Below, one piece after another: positions 42,401 through 50,264 of a DNA stretch of 58,132 nucleotides. A model generated the notes under the pieces. That model did no database searches. It was given only the letters and a program-made list of their open reading frames with translations, and was not told the origin of the DNA. The stretch is from Neoluteolibacter marinus (lineage in GTDB: Bacteria; Verrucomicrobiota; Verrucomicrobiia; Verrucomicrobiales; Akkermansiaceae), in NCBI RefSeq assembly GCF_014904755.1, contig NZ_JACZFQ010000055.1:1-58132 (forward strand). The letters run 5' to 3'. The translations under genes and the position numbers were made by a program. Each line of letters starts with the position of its first letter. The stretch's first letter is position 1.

Positions 42401-43257
42401 AAATGCCCGCAGTCCCAGTTGTGGCCCATCTCATGCCGGAACACGACGTCGAACTTCCCGTTGCCGTCGCTGCCGTTCACCGAGTAGCCGCTGGAGCCTC
42501 CGACCACTCCGACCCAGGCCAGGCCGCCGCCGATCTTGGTCGGCGATGCCCCGCACACGAGATCGGGATCCGTGTCGGTGTGGTTCGTGTTCCACTCCGC
42601 GCGCAGCGCGCTCAGGTAGTCGCCGCCGTTCAGGCCGGCGTAGGGATCCTGGGAGGCGTCGGCCCGCACGATGACCCGGCCCAGATACGGTCTCAGTAGT
42701 ACGTCGCGCAAGTAGATCGCCCGCACCAGGCAGACGCTGTACTCGACCTGCTCCAGCGCCTTCAGCTCGCTGCTGCCGGCGGTGGTGAAGTAATCGTGGT
42801 CGACGTCCACCCCCAGCTCGTAGCCGTAGGTCGTCGTCCCCGCCTGGCCCGGCGCCACCGTCGGGGCCGCCGGGAACTGGTATTCCCGGAAGCTGCCGTA
42901 GTCCAAGGCCCGGGTCTGGAAAACGGTGCTGCCCAGCGTGAACCAGCTGGCCCCGCGATCGAAGTAGACCGCGCCGCGGAACTGCCCGTTGTCCTGGAGG
43001 ATTCCGCAGGAGACCGCCCCGGGATGCTCGTCCACCGTACCGATGTAGGACCGCTCGCCGCCCGGCGTCACCGGGTTGTAGCCCCCGGTGGCATTCTGGG
43101 ACAGCAGCTCGAAGTTCGGGCTTCTCAGGGGCTCGAGCTTGAGCTGCATCGTGATCGTCTCGCCGTTGTAGGTGACCGTCTGGGTCACGGTGTCCGGCGC
43201 GGCAGCGGACCAGAGGGTCGTCGCAACCAAGGCGGCGACCGCCAGCAGGGCTTTCAT
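39466..43257 (-). CDS. Secreted metzincin-like zinc metalloprotease with LamG, Ig/PKD domains and shared C-terminal module
   Basis: 1263 residues with signal peptide MKALLAVAALVATTLWSAAA. The protease domain (about 40-330) has H275-E-M-G-H-N-W-D-C-G-H285, fitting H-E-x-x-H-x-x-x-x-x-H, and a possible Met-turn at GKGLMGGNQP. The usual Gly at the eighth motif position is Asp. Following domains: cadherin/Ig-like (about 340-430), LamG (about 435-635; LRLYLKLDETTGSDADDASL and IDEVRIYNRALSQAELEII), fibronectin-like (640-735), an unknown domain opening IRINFGRDGSEAFAGG (745-985), putative-Ig (990-1075), PKD (1077-1145; IVSWAWSWSGG) and the shared C-terminal module ending WFVQVEVALP. Probably degrades extracellular protein while bound to glycan or surface. 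Confidence 0.83.
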   Translation of the reverse strand: MKALLAVAALVATTLWSAAAPDTVTQTVTYNGETITMQLKLEPLRSPNFELLSQNATGGYNPVTPGGERSYIGTVDEHPGAVSCGILQDNGQFRGAVYFDRGASWFTLGSTVFQTRALDYGSFREYQFPAAPTVAPGQAGTTTYGYELGVDVDHDYFTTAGSSELKALEQVEYSVCLVRAIYLRDVLLRPYLGRVIVRADASQDPYAGLNGGDYLSALRAEWNTNHTDTDPDLVCGASPTKIGGGLAWVGVVGGSSGYSVNGSDGNGKFDVVFRHEMGHNWDCGHFIGGSPEGKGLMGGNQPARFSSCEAYRVFNHRNSRVSAGGILDDEGTFTAVELPPFAALDAGVFVQTADSSTGFDVMTNDHDANGQAISLTGFEPVSWQGGTVTRSGDELVYVAPAGFTGGDHFLYTITDTAGKTATGAVVVDVRPNDELRLYLKLDETTGSDADDASLFDHDCTVENTDFATAGTAGAHGNALDLDGIDDQVKADGVSVGTATVTMTAWIRQGDTQNPWAGIIFCRSGGAAGLNIGDGTELRYHWNGSKWGWNSGLVPPADVWTFVALVIEPDQGRIYMDDGSGMVSAVNPGSHLPEAFGTTYIGYDPNSGSRHFDGMIDEVRIYNRALSQAELEIIRDGGGAEAPVPQDGQTAVTDPRLSWTPGATAVTHDVYLGTDAAAVLAANQASPEFAGNVPDPVLLADLTDDTEYFWRVDTITGSTTLPGKLWHFTTATVVEPGGEIRINFGRDGSEAFAGGQLIGPTAAGSSDWNEVAGASGTLGSLVNSSGLGSGASMTWHSSVLWSNNDGVSDDEHRLATGYLDDGDGSNGDNKGVLVTLSDIPFERYRVYGLFATDQNQGSGSACGIVNFNVNGSWALGGNGNTTADAWGTIHANLAAHGSYWTKIEPGVVRGNYWVVETTGSTCTITGEVRNGSNRGCLTGLVIERLDPPNNPPAWNAGTVTKPAVTAGMPIAGTLAGDASDPDEGEVLVFSRTSGPEWLTVAEDGGLSGSPAAGDTGINQWTVRVTDLEGAAADALLEIEVLPANKDPIAAATFTLLNAELGSVMLDAGDSTDADGTIVSWAWSWSGGSAAGENPEVSLPAGTTVVTLTVTDDNGGVDSTGLEVTVADLASRIAAAGLTGADADPEATPFGDGVENILKDAFNMDLTGPDAGTMAPGGSSGLPSVRLVEVAGETYIRVEYVERLASGLIYQARKTSTLGAGSAVPLTGTMTVTPIGTGWQRVVIDEPVNPATAPRWFVQVEVALP

Positions 43258-43416
43258 GGGCGGCAGGGATTCGGGTTGGTGGAAGGCTCCCGGAGAGGTG
43301 CCTGTCTAGCGTCGGGGAACTAGATGAAATGGCACGAAAAAACAATAAATTAGCTCAAAAGATAATTCTGCGCTCCGCTTTCTGCCCTCCGCCGCCGGGA
43401 CGAACTGCCTTCCCCC

Positions 43417-43450
43417 AAAAAAAACGGCCGCAGGTGGGTGACTGCGGCCG
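43417..43450 (-). terminator. Strong intrinsic terminator on the minus strand
   Basis: CGGCCGCAG (43425-43433) pairs perfectly with CTGCGGCCG (43442-43450) over an 8-nt loop, and the plus-strand A8 at 43417-43424 becomes a T-tract on the minus strand. It ends the transcript of the gene at 43512-44198 and supports that gene being real. Confidence 0.85.
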
Positions 43451-43511
43451 GAGATAGGGTGGATGGCTTCGGCTGTCCCGGATCGAGGCGATTCAGACGG
43501 GATGGGGCGGG

Positions 43512-44198
43512 TTATTTTTTGCTCCGCCTGCGGCCCTGCCCGGGCGGCGGATCCGGGTCGGCCCCCTTGGGAGGTGCCTTCTTGCCAGCTCGCTTGCGGC
43601 TGCTTCCCGAGCTTCCCGGTGACGACGAGGGCTTGCGCGTGCCGCGGCGCGTGACGGCGGCTTTCGGAGCGGGCGATCCGATGATTACGTCAGGGCCGGC
43701 CACCGTCGGCGGCGGGGGCGAAGACCCCACCGTTTGCGCGAGCTTTTCGCTCCGTCGTTTCTTCCACACAAACTGGATGTCATGGGAGTCCTGGTGGTTC
43801 CGGTTTTCTTCGGCGCGCCACACGGGGAGCTTGCCGGTGGCCACGATCACCAGGGTGGTGAGGGCTCCGCCGGCCCATTGGTAGGAGCCCGGGAGGTGAT
43901 CCGAGAAATAGAGGCTCGGACCCCCAATGCCAAGGGTCCGGAGGGCGAGGGACAAGCCCTGGTGGCTGAGGCTACCGATGAGGGAACTGGATTCTTTTTG
44001 GGTCATGGCAGTTTTATTTTTGGGGTTGTTCCACCTCGGGGGCGGTTGCCGGTCGAAGTCCCGCCTCGCGATGCAGATCAGGCCATCATGACCCCAGGTT
44101 AGGCCGGAACCGATGATATTTCGGGCTTGGAAGGGAACCTCGCCGAATGGATCGGATCCAATCCAGCGGGTGTTCTGATTGTAACTACCCGGTTTCAT
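43512..44198 (-). CDS. Hypothetical protein with basic Lys/Arg/Ser/Pro tail
   Basis: 228 residues if started at the ATG at 44198; an alternative ATG at 44006 would give 164 residues. No Shine-Dalgarno decides between them, but the extra segment (NTRWIGSDPFGEVPFQAR, GLTWGHDGLICIARRDFD) looks protein-like. The centre (GALTTLVIVATGKLPVWRAE) may be one hydrophobic helix. From about residue 150 the sequence becomes low-complexity and strongly basic (RKRAGKKAPPKGAD, GQGRRRSKK), like DNA- or RNA-binding tails. A well-formed terminator follows at 43450. Family not recognised. Confidence 0.6.
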   Translation of the reverse strand: MKPGSYNQNTRWIGSDPFGEVPFQARNIIGSGLTWGHDGLICIARRDFDRQPPPRWNNPKNKTAMTQKESSSLIGSLSHQGLSLALRTLGIGGPSLYFSDHLPGSYQWAGGALTTLVIVATGKLPVWRAEENRNHQDSHDIQFVWKKRRSEKLAQTVGSSPPPPTVAGPDVIIGSPAPKAAVTRRGTRKPSSSPGSSGSSRKRAGKKAPPKGADPDPPPGQGRRRSKK

Positions 44199-44399
44199 CC
44201 AGGTGATTGCCTGCAGACCGTAGATCTGCCTGGGCGTCCGTCACTTCCAAGCGACCGACAATCGTCGATCCCGTGCCTGCGGAGGCGAGCGTCAGGATTC
44301 AGTGGGGGTCTCCTCGCGCAGGGGCTTGGCAAGCCGCAGGGACCTTGTGCAAACTCGTCTAACAGCCTTGCGGCACTTGTTCTTATCCTCCCTCCTCCC

Positions 44400-45704
44400 A
44401 TGGCAATTCCCCCCTCAGAAAACAGCTCCTCTCTCGCCGGAACCACGGCGAAACCCATTTCCAAGGACGAAGAGGAAGCCATCCTGCTCGCCACCCGCCG
44501 CCACTATTTCATCGCCGATGAAGCCACCGGCCGCCTCTTGAAGGTCCGGGATCAGATGGAGCTCCTGGCTTTGCTGGGGAAGGACAAGTGTCTGGAAAAA
44601 TACCGGTGCGGCGAGAAGAAGCGTTTGCGGTTCTTCGACAAGTCCCTGGGAAAGATCGTCACCCTGAACAAGGGATCGATCCGGCAATTGATCACGCAGG
44701 CCCTGGAGCGCCATCCGGTGAATCTGACGATCGAGGACGAGATCAGCAGGAGCCGCTTCGAGGAAGGCTGCCGGTTGATCAAGGAGATCTACCGCTTGAA
44801 GGAGCTCCGGGTGGCGTCGCGCTTTTCGCGGCTATCGGAGGGGCACATGCCGACCATCGGCCGGGAGGCGGCACGCTTTTTCCATCAGCTGCTGGGGAGC
44901 CAAGGTTCGTCCCGACGGATTGCGATCGGCGGTGGGCGGACGCTGCGGGACATGACGATTGCCTTGGATTGCGGCGAGTCGTCCGCGACTTTCGCGGCGA
45001 CCAACTATGCGACCCGTATCCCGGAGGGGGAGATCTTTGACAGCAGCTACCTGGCGATGAAGGTGCACTGGCTGTTTGAGGGCAGCCGGGCGGAGGTGGT
45101 CAGCATCCCGCCCCTGCCGGGTGGAGGGGTGGCAGGGGTCGGTGAGGCGGAAGCCGCGCGAAACCGCGAGGAGTCGGCCATATGGCACAGCGACCTCTAT
45201 CGCAGGAACCCGGACATCGAGGCGCTCTTCAAGAAGAGCACCGAAAGCGATGTGGTCTTCCTGGGGGCGGGCGAGTTCGACCGCGATTCGCCATCAATCA
45301 AGCGGGTCTACCAGCACCTCGGCATCACCTACGAGAAGCTGCAGCGCATTCAGCCTCCGCCGGCGGGCGATATCAACTTGTCCTTCTTCGACGACAACGG
45401 GAACGACATCACCCGGAAGATCCTGGCCAATGCCATCCCCGCCGATCGCCCGGGTTGGGACCCGGCGGCGAAGAGCTTCTTCGGCGACGACGAGATGTGT
45501 CATCCCTTCCTGATCGGGATGAGCATCGCCTGTCTTCAAAAAATGGTCCGCGAGGACAAGACCGTGGTGCTGGTTGCCGGTGGCGATGGCAAGGGTGAGA
45601 CCATCCGCGCCGCGCTCAAGACCGGGGCGGTGAACGCCCTGGTGACCGACATGACCACGTTCAATTTCCTGGCGGACCCGCTGCGATCGAAGAATCGCCG
45701 GTGA
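44400..45704 (+). CDS. SorC/DeoR-like sugar-binding protein lacking an obvious N-terminal HTH
   Basis: 434 residues from the ATG at 44400; an in-frame ATG at 44127 would add an unconvincing leader. The C-terminal part (about 170-420) carries SorC sugar-binding landmarks: IAIGGGRTLRDMTIAL, SDVVFLGAGEFDRDSPS, GDINLSFFDDNGNDI and VVLVAGGDGKGETIRAALKT. These bind phosphorylated sugars in characterised SorC/DeoR repressors. The N-terminal about 165 residues (EEEAILLATRRHYFIADEAT, KIVTLNKGSIRQLITQAL) lack a recognisable canonical helix-turn-helix; GSIRQLITQALERHP might be a divergent one. Effector and target are unknown; the GH43/32-like gene at 46251 is a possible target. Confidence 0.72.
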   Translation: MAIPPSENSSSLAGTTAKPISKDEEEAILLATRRHYFIADEATGRLLKVRDQMELLALLGKDKCLEKYRCGEKKRLRFFDKSLGKIVTLNKGSIRQLITQALERHPVNLTIEDEISRSRFEEGCRLIKEIYRLKELRVASRFSRLSEGHMPTIGREAARFFHQLLGSQGSSRRIAIGGGRTLRDMTIALDCGESSATFAATNYATRIPEGEIFDSSYLAMKVHWLFEGSRAEVVSIPPLPGGGVAGVGEAEAARNREESAIWHSDLYRRNPDIEALFKKSTESDVVFLGAGEFDRDSPSIKRVYQHLGITYEKLQRIQPPPAGDINLSFFDDNGNDITRKILANAIPADRPGWDPAAKSFFGDDEMCHPFLIGMSIACLQKMVREDKTVVLVAGGDGKGETIRAALKTGAVNALVTDMTTFNFLADPLRSKNRR

Positions 45705-45720
45705 GTGGAGGTTCATCCCG

Positions 45721-46143
45721 TCAGCCCCCGTCCCGGTCGTGAACCAACGCGGCGACGGGTAGAGGGAGAAGTGAGGTCAGGACCGCGGACAAAAAGGTCA
45801 GCCCCCACCAGTGGGCCGCAAGGTGGGCGGAGGAAAGCATGAAGATCCCGATGGTCGCTGCGAAGAACAGGTTGCCCGCCAGCAACATGCCGCAGACAAA
45901 GCCCACGGCCGCTCGGAGAGGGGCCGGCCGGATGCGCTTCCAGTTCCTTGCGACCGCTGGGGTTGCAATCATCGACAAGAGCAGTTCATAGCCGTAGAGC
46001 GCGGTGGCGATGCGACCACCGGGACCACGGAACACCCCCCAGACATTCCAACCGAACCGCGAGAAATTCACGGCGAGAAGGATGCATCCGATGGAGACCA
46101 GCGCCACCCATAGCCAGGCGCCGTAACCTGATGACAATTTCAT
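45721..46143 (-). CDS. Small integral membrane protein, unknown function
   Basis: 140 residues. Four hydrophobic segments are visible: AWLWVALVSIGCILLAVNF, IATALYGYELLLSMIATPA, AAVGFVCGMLLAGNLFFAAT and WWGLTFLSAVLTSLLPLPVA. A short basic loop (RNWKRIRPAPLR) separates the second and third. No family recognised. It converges on the SorC-like gene (16-bp gap) and is divergent from the gene at 46251. Confidence 0.62.
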   Translation of the reverse strand: MKLSSGYGAWLWVALVSIGCILLAVNFSRFGWNVWGVFRGPGGRIATALYGYELLLSMIATPAVARNWKRIRPAPLRAAVGFVCGMLLAGNLFFAATIGIFMLSSAHLAAHWWGLTFLSAVLTSLLPLPVAALVHDRDGG

Positions 46144-46250
46144 CGCTCCGGAGGGATGGCGGACTCCGCCTTTGAAAGGAAGTCCCGATGGCAGCGAGGC
46201 GAGGCGGGCTCGACAGCTTTCTGGCTGCGCCGCTAGCGTCGGGGTTGGAA

Positions 46251-47819
46251 ATGACCTGCCAAAAACCGTTCTTCCGCATCCTGCTCCTGTTGGCGGTGTC
46301 CTGCGTCCCGGCGGGCGCTGAAAACCTGCCCGGCGATCTCCGCTTCCGGCGGCAGGCGAGCCAACGGATGATCTTCGACGAGGACCAGGCCTTGCCGCTC
46401 GCCGTGCTCGATCCCGCGAAAGTGGTGGGGCTGGACGTGATGCATCCGGTGAAAAGCAGCGGCGGGGGATCGGCCATGTGCCGCGATGGACGGCTGTGGA
46501 TGAAAGGACCCGCCGCCTCTGATGTGTCCGTCTGGCTTTCCGGTTTCAATCCCTTCGCGACTTACCGGGTGGAACTCGCCTCGTGCAGCGGAGGCAGTGC
46601 GGGCTTGGAGTTTGTCCACGACGACGGCTCGACGCTGCGGGTCGAGTTGGTCTGCGGTGCGGATCGCGTCGATGGCCTCCGCTGGTCGCTGCGAAAAGGC
46701 GACGCCACCTTGATCGAGGGTGCTGCCAAGGACTTCCGGTCGCGGAGCCTAGAGGAGCCGGTGACCTTGATCGTCCAGATGGCGGCAGTGGGGTTCAATG
46801 CCTACCTCAAGCAGGGCGGGATCATCGAACTCGCCGGCCGTGCCGATGTGGTGGCGCACCTTGACCTGCGGCGGAAAGACGTGTTCCGCAACCTGTCGAC
46901 GTGGATCCATGCGAGCGGCCGGGATGCATCGGAGATCTCGATTTCCCGCGCAGCCGCCGGGATCAGTCCGGGCATGGGACTGGCGGACATCCGCTCGATC
47001 ACCGACGAGGAGGGAACACCGCTTCTGGACGAAGGGCGGCTGTGGTTCACCGCCACCACCCGCGGCGGCGCCTTGCCCCATCCGTCGCAGGGGGTCTTCA
47101 GCCTGAATCCCGGGCTTTTCGACCTTCGCTTCGAGGGCATGATCGCCTTCGACCGCGGCGACGGCTTGCTGCGGAACGAACTCGCGTCCCACCTTTTCCT
47201 CGATCGGGCGAGCGGCGAGTGGCGGGGCTGGACGACGGCCTTCTCCGCCTTCGGCGATCCCGCGCGGAAGGAGAAGAAGGAGATCCTGGCCGTGCGTTCC
47301 AAGCACGACCCGCGGCGCGGTTTTTCCGTGATGAGTGCCACCCCGGCCGGCCTGGTGGGCGACTACGAGGACCCGCAGGGAGTCTTTGATTCCGCCAGCG
47401 GCAAGTGGCGGATGCTGCTGTGCCAGAACGTGGATGGCTACAAGGCCGCGGTCTTCGAGTCCGGCCGTTGGGACGGCGGCTTCCGGCGCATCGCCGGGCC
47501 GGTCGAGCCGGACAGCACCGGCACCACCCTCCAACGGGTGGGCGGGACGAGATATGCTTTCTTCGGCAGTGCCGACCGGAGCTTCCACGTTTGTTCGTTC
47601 CCGGACTTGAAACCGCTGGGCAAGCTCGACCTGGATCTCCCGCCGTGGAGCGCTGACGGGCCCAGCCGGGTGTGGCCGTGCCTGGTGCCGTTGCCGGAAG
47701 GATACCCGGCGCCGTACCTGCTTCTCACCTTTGACCGGGCGAACTTCCCCGGAATGCCGATGCCCAACTGGACCTACGGCGCGATCCACTTTTACCACGG
47801 TCACTTCACGGATCGCTGA
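46251..47819 (+). CDS. Secreted GH43/GH32-like five-bladed propeller protein
   Basis: About 522 residues; the ATG at 46251 opens signal peptide MTCQKPFFRILLLLAVSC. An N-terminal beta-sandwich (about 25-225) is followed by a propeller-like region with repeated strand signatures: GMGLADIRSITDEEGTPLLD, GRLWFTATTRGGALPHPSQG, GDYEDPQGVFDSASGKWRM and GTTLQRVGGTRYAFFGSADR. The acidic residues in YEDPQGV and GLADI are placed as in GH43/GH32-type glycosidases, but I cannot confirm the catalytic triad. It could act on arabinan, fructan or related glycans. It ends 9 bp before the convergent acetyltransferase gene. Confidence 0.65.
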   Translation: MTCQKPFFRILLLLAVSCVPAGAENLPGDLRFRRQASQRMIFDEDQALPLAVLDPAKVVGLDVMHPVKSSGGGSAMCRDGRLWMKGPAASDVSVWLSGFNPFATYRVELASCSGGSAGLEFVHDDGSTLRVELVCGADRVDGLRWSLRKGDATLIEGAAKDFRSRSLEEPVTLIVQMAAVGFNAYLKQGGIIELAGRADVVAHLDLRRKDVFRNLSTWIHASGRDASEISISRAAAGISPGMGLADIRSITDEEGTPLLDEGRLWFTATTRGGALPHPSQGVFSLNPGLFDLRFEGMIAFDRGDGLLRNELASHLFLDRASGEWRGWTTAFSAFGDPARKEKKEILAVRSKHDPRRGFSVMSATPAGLVGDYEDPQGVFDSASGKWRMLLCQNVDGYKAAVFESGRWDGGFRRIAGPVEPDSTGTTLQRVGGTRYAFFGSADRSFHVCSFPDLKPLGKLDLDLPPWSADGPSRVWPCLVPLPEGYPAPYLLLTFDRANFPGMPMPNWTYGAIHFYHGHFTDR

Positions 47820-47828
47820 AGCGCGCCG

Positions 47829-48401
47829 TCACCCGCGCGCCTGGAAATCATGCGCCGTCAGGCGATAGAACGCGTGGGGCGCAGCGCCTTCCGGGAAGGG
47901 TGCGGTGTGGGAGTAGGCGGCGCCGAGCTTTTCGACCGCCCGCCGTGAGCGGTGGTTCTCCACGCCAACGTGAAACCAGACGGCTTCCGCCCACTGGAAG
48001 ATGTGGTTCAGCATCAGCGTCTTCATCTCGCGGTTGGCCGGACCACCCCAGTGGCTGCGGGCCAGGAAGGTGAAGCCGATGCCGATCTCCCGCGTCGCGG
48101 GGTCCCAGCCGTAGTAGCGCGATGTTCCAATTGCCGATCCACTGGCTTGGTCCGTGACGAGCAGGGCGCCGCGGGAGGCGATTGCGGCGGTGAAGAACTC
48201 CTTGAAAACCTCCGGCTGGTAGCGGTCCCGGTGCGGATGCTGTTCCCAGATCAAGGGATCGGCGGCGGCTTGGTAGAGCGCTTCGAAATCATCTTTCTCG
48301 AGCGGCCTCAGGGCCACGATCTTGCCCGCCAGCGTGGGCTGGAGGTCCAAGGGTGTCACCTCGTCGAGATCGGGAACGGGATCGGTCATGCGAGCCGCCA
48401 T
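47829..48401 (-). CDS. GNAT-family acetyltransferase (RimJ/RimL type)
   Basis: About 190 residues if started at the ATG at 48401, which has an AAAGG upstream; the ATG at 48389 is a close alternative. Family blocks: LRPLEKDDFEALYQAAADP, TSRYYGWDPATREIGIGFTF, LARSHWGGPANREMKTLMLN (an acetyl-CoA-binding region) and VWFHVGVENHRSRRAVEKLG, the RimJ/RimL signature. Cytoplasmic; transfers acetyl from acetyl-CoA to an amine, substrate unknown. Confidence 0.88.
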   Translation of the reverse strand: MAARMTDPVPDLDEVTPLDLQPTLAGKIVALRPLEKDDFEALYQAAADPLIWEQHPHRDRYQPEVFKEFFTAAIASRGALLVTDQASGSAIGTSRYYGWDPATREIGIGFTFLARSHWGGPANREMKTLMLNHIFQWAEAVWFHVGVENHRSRRAVEKLGAAYSHTAPFPEGAAPHAFYRLTAHDFQARG

Positions 48402-48543
48402 TAGTGGCCTTTCGTCCCGAGTCTTCCGGGCGATTTCCTTGATGGCAAGTGCCCGCGGCTCCACCTGCGCGTCCCCGCCAGACGATCGCCCGACCTGCGA
48501 TCATCGGCGACCTCGACCGACGCATCGGCCATGACCCGAGCCC

Positions 48544-48568
48544 TCCGGTGGGAGATGGTCCCACCGGA
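48544..48568 (-). terminator. Hairpin downstream of the low-complexity secreted protein gene
   Basis: TCCGGTGGGA-GATGG-TCCCACCGGA is a perfect 10-bp stem 50 nt past the stop of the minus-strand gene at 48619. No T-run follows on the minus strand, so it may be a terminator or a 3' stabilising structure. Confidence 0.5.
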
Positions 48569-48618
48569 TTGCGGATCGGGTCGGCTTGAAGTGCAGGGTA
48601 AGAGCGGCGGATTCGCGC

Positions 48619-49776
48619 TTATTTCGGCGGGTGCAATTGGACGTTGCCGCCATCGAGGTAGCCGGAGGCTTCGAAGACCACGGCATCGCCGTTGTTGGGA
48701 TCGGTGACGATGATTTGGAAGTAGTCCTTGTCGTGGCCCTTCTTGCCGGCCGGTTCACCGGCGTCGATCACCATCCCGGTGAGCTCATAGCCCGATTTGC
48801 CGTTGAGGCGGCCGGTGCCGGCGAAGGTCGCCGCGTTGGCGACGAAGCCCTTCTTGCCACCCGGTTGACCGGGGCCGGTGCTGTCGACGACGAAGCACTC
48901 GACGATGTGCACGTCGTTGGTGTGGAAGTTGTCGCCGTTGTTGTGGTCGACGACTTCGATGGATCCCGAGGACGGCGGGCCGACGTTGCCGCCGAAGGTG
49001 AAGTCCTTGCCGCCCGACTGGATGCCCGCATTCTGGAATCCGCCGAAAGTGAACCAGCAGTCGCCGCCTTCATCCTGGTTGAAAGTTCCGCCGGCGAAGG
49101 AACCGGATCCGTTGAGGTTCACGCGCATGTGGGTCACCCCGGCGAGCGAGATGCCGTCGATGCTCGCCACGCCATTGTCACCGGTCGGGGGGATGGCGAT
49201 CAGGTTGGTCGGCAGGCCCGGTCCCGACAGCTCGACGTAGGTGCCGGCTTCCCCTTGTTCCGCTTCGATATCGATGAAGGTCAGGCTGTTGACGGTCACC
49301 GTCGGGGCCTTCTTGCCCTTGCCCTTTCCGAGCGTCGAGAAATCGAAATCCATGTAAGATCCCTTGCGATCGGCGTCGTCAGGATCGTCGATCAGATCGT
49401 CTCCATTGTTGTCGACGAGGTCCTCGGCAATGATCGCGATGTTCCCCAGAGGGGAGCCGTTGGTGGCGCCGGGGGCACCGATGCCCGGTCCGGCGTAGAT
49501 TTCGTTGGGCGTGCCGAGGTCATCGTCGCCGCCGGTCGGATTGGCGGAGTCGAAGATCAGCACGGGATTGATGGCAAATCCGAAGGCGGAGCTGTAGCCG
49601 TTGACCCCGACCGTTCCGGCCGGACCACCGCTGATGCCAGCGCCTTCACTCAGTTCGAAGGCCACCGTGCCGGCCGGGAGTCCTTCAAAATCCAGCTCGA
49701 AGGCCCCTGCCGGAGCCAGGCAAGCGCCGAGAGCGATGGCCGCAGGGGCGCGCAAGGTTCGTATCAACGTTTTCAT
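48619..49776 (-). CDS. Secreted protein with post-COAP-1-like C-terminal domain
   Basis: 385 residues with signal peptide MKTLIRTLRAPAAIALGACL. The N-terminal half is rich in Gly and Asp, with NPTGGDDDLGTPNEIYAGPG and EDLVDNNGDDLIDDPDDADR, typical of calcium-dependent extracellular domains. The C-terminal about 130 residues (SGSIEVVDHNNGDNFHTNDV, GYELTGMVIDAGEPAG, DAVVFEASGYLDGGNVQLH) match domains found after choice-of-anchor modules, called post-COAP-1. Function unknown; likely an extracellular surface or matrix protein. It lacks the shared C-terminal module of the other large secreted proteins here. Confidence 0.75.
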   Translation of the reverse strand: MKTLIRTLRAPAAIALGACLAPAGAFELDFEGLPAGTVAFELSEGAGISGGPAGTVGVNGYSSAFGFAINPVLIFDSANPTGGDDDLGTPNEIYAGPGIGAPGATNGSPLGNIAIIAEDLVDNNGDDLIDDPDDADRKGSYMDFDFSTLGKGKGKKAPTVTVNSLTFIDIEAEQGEAGTYVELSGPGLPTNLIAIPPTGDNGVASIDGISLAGVTHMRVNLNGSGSFAGGTFNQDEGGDCWFTFGGFQNAGIQSGGKDFTFGGNVGPPSSGSIEVVDHNNGDNFHTNDVHIVECFVVDSTGPGQPGGKKGFVANAATFAGTGRLNGKSGYELTGMVIDAGEPAGKKGHDKDYFQIIVTDPNNGDAVVFEASGYLDGGNVQLHPPK

Positions 49777-50264
49777 GATGCATCACTGGGTTGTTGATCC
49801 GAGCGCAGCCCCCGCACGCTGCCGCACGGAACTTGGTTTCTAGGATTGGTAATCAGGCACGACTCACCTCGATCCGCCGGATCGGCAGGCGAGCCGTGAC
49901 CTTGCCGTGACAAGGCAAGGTGGGGGAATTTGGGGGGTTGCAAGTCTAGGGTCTTCTTCTCAATCCTGTCAATTTCGGCCTATCTGAGGGTCCGTGATTC
50001 ACGACTTGATCCCCCAGCGACGGCAGGTTCCGGAGTTTTATCGATCAGGTATGGATCATAAGGCATTGGGAACCATCTTCCCGCGCGGGCTTTGTTCCTG
50101 GCCCTGCACGGGGGCTGGTGACCTGACGAGAGGCCCGATGGCCTGACTCCCTGCCGACCGGACTCGGTGACAACTCTGCCCCGGTCCGCCACTTTGCATG
50201 CGACGGAGAGGCCCTGTGATGCCGTCGGGTCGCGCTGAAACCCTGCGGCCCCACTGCAATCCCC
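49777..50264. other. 488-bp divergent intergenic region with two dyads
   Basis: No convincing reading frame on either strand. Two perfect dyads stand out: GATCCG-C-CGGATC (49871-49883) and ACCTTGCC-GTGACAA-GGCAAGGT (49899-49921). A less G+C-rich stretch near 49940-49980 (CTTCTTCTCAATCCTGTCAA) may hold promoters. It separates the divergent genes starting at 49776 and 50265. An untranslated leader or small RNA is possible, but there is no positive evidence. Confidence 0.45.
49899..49921. promoter_or_regulatory. Inverted repeat, possible operator or hairpin
   Basis: Perfect 8-bp arms ACCTTGCC and GGCAAGGT around a 7-bp spacer, midway between two divergent secreted-protein genes, with a second palindrome 16 bp to the left. 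Followed by a G-run, not a T-run, so a terminator is unlikely. Confidence 0.35.
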
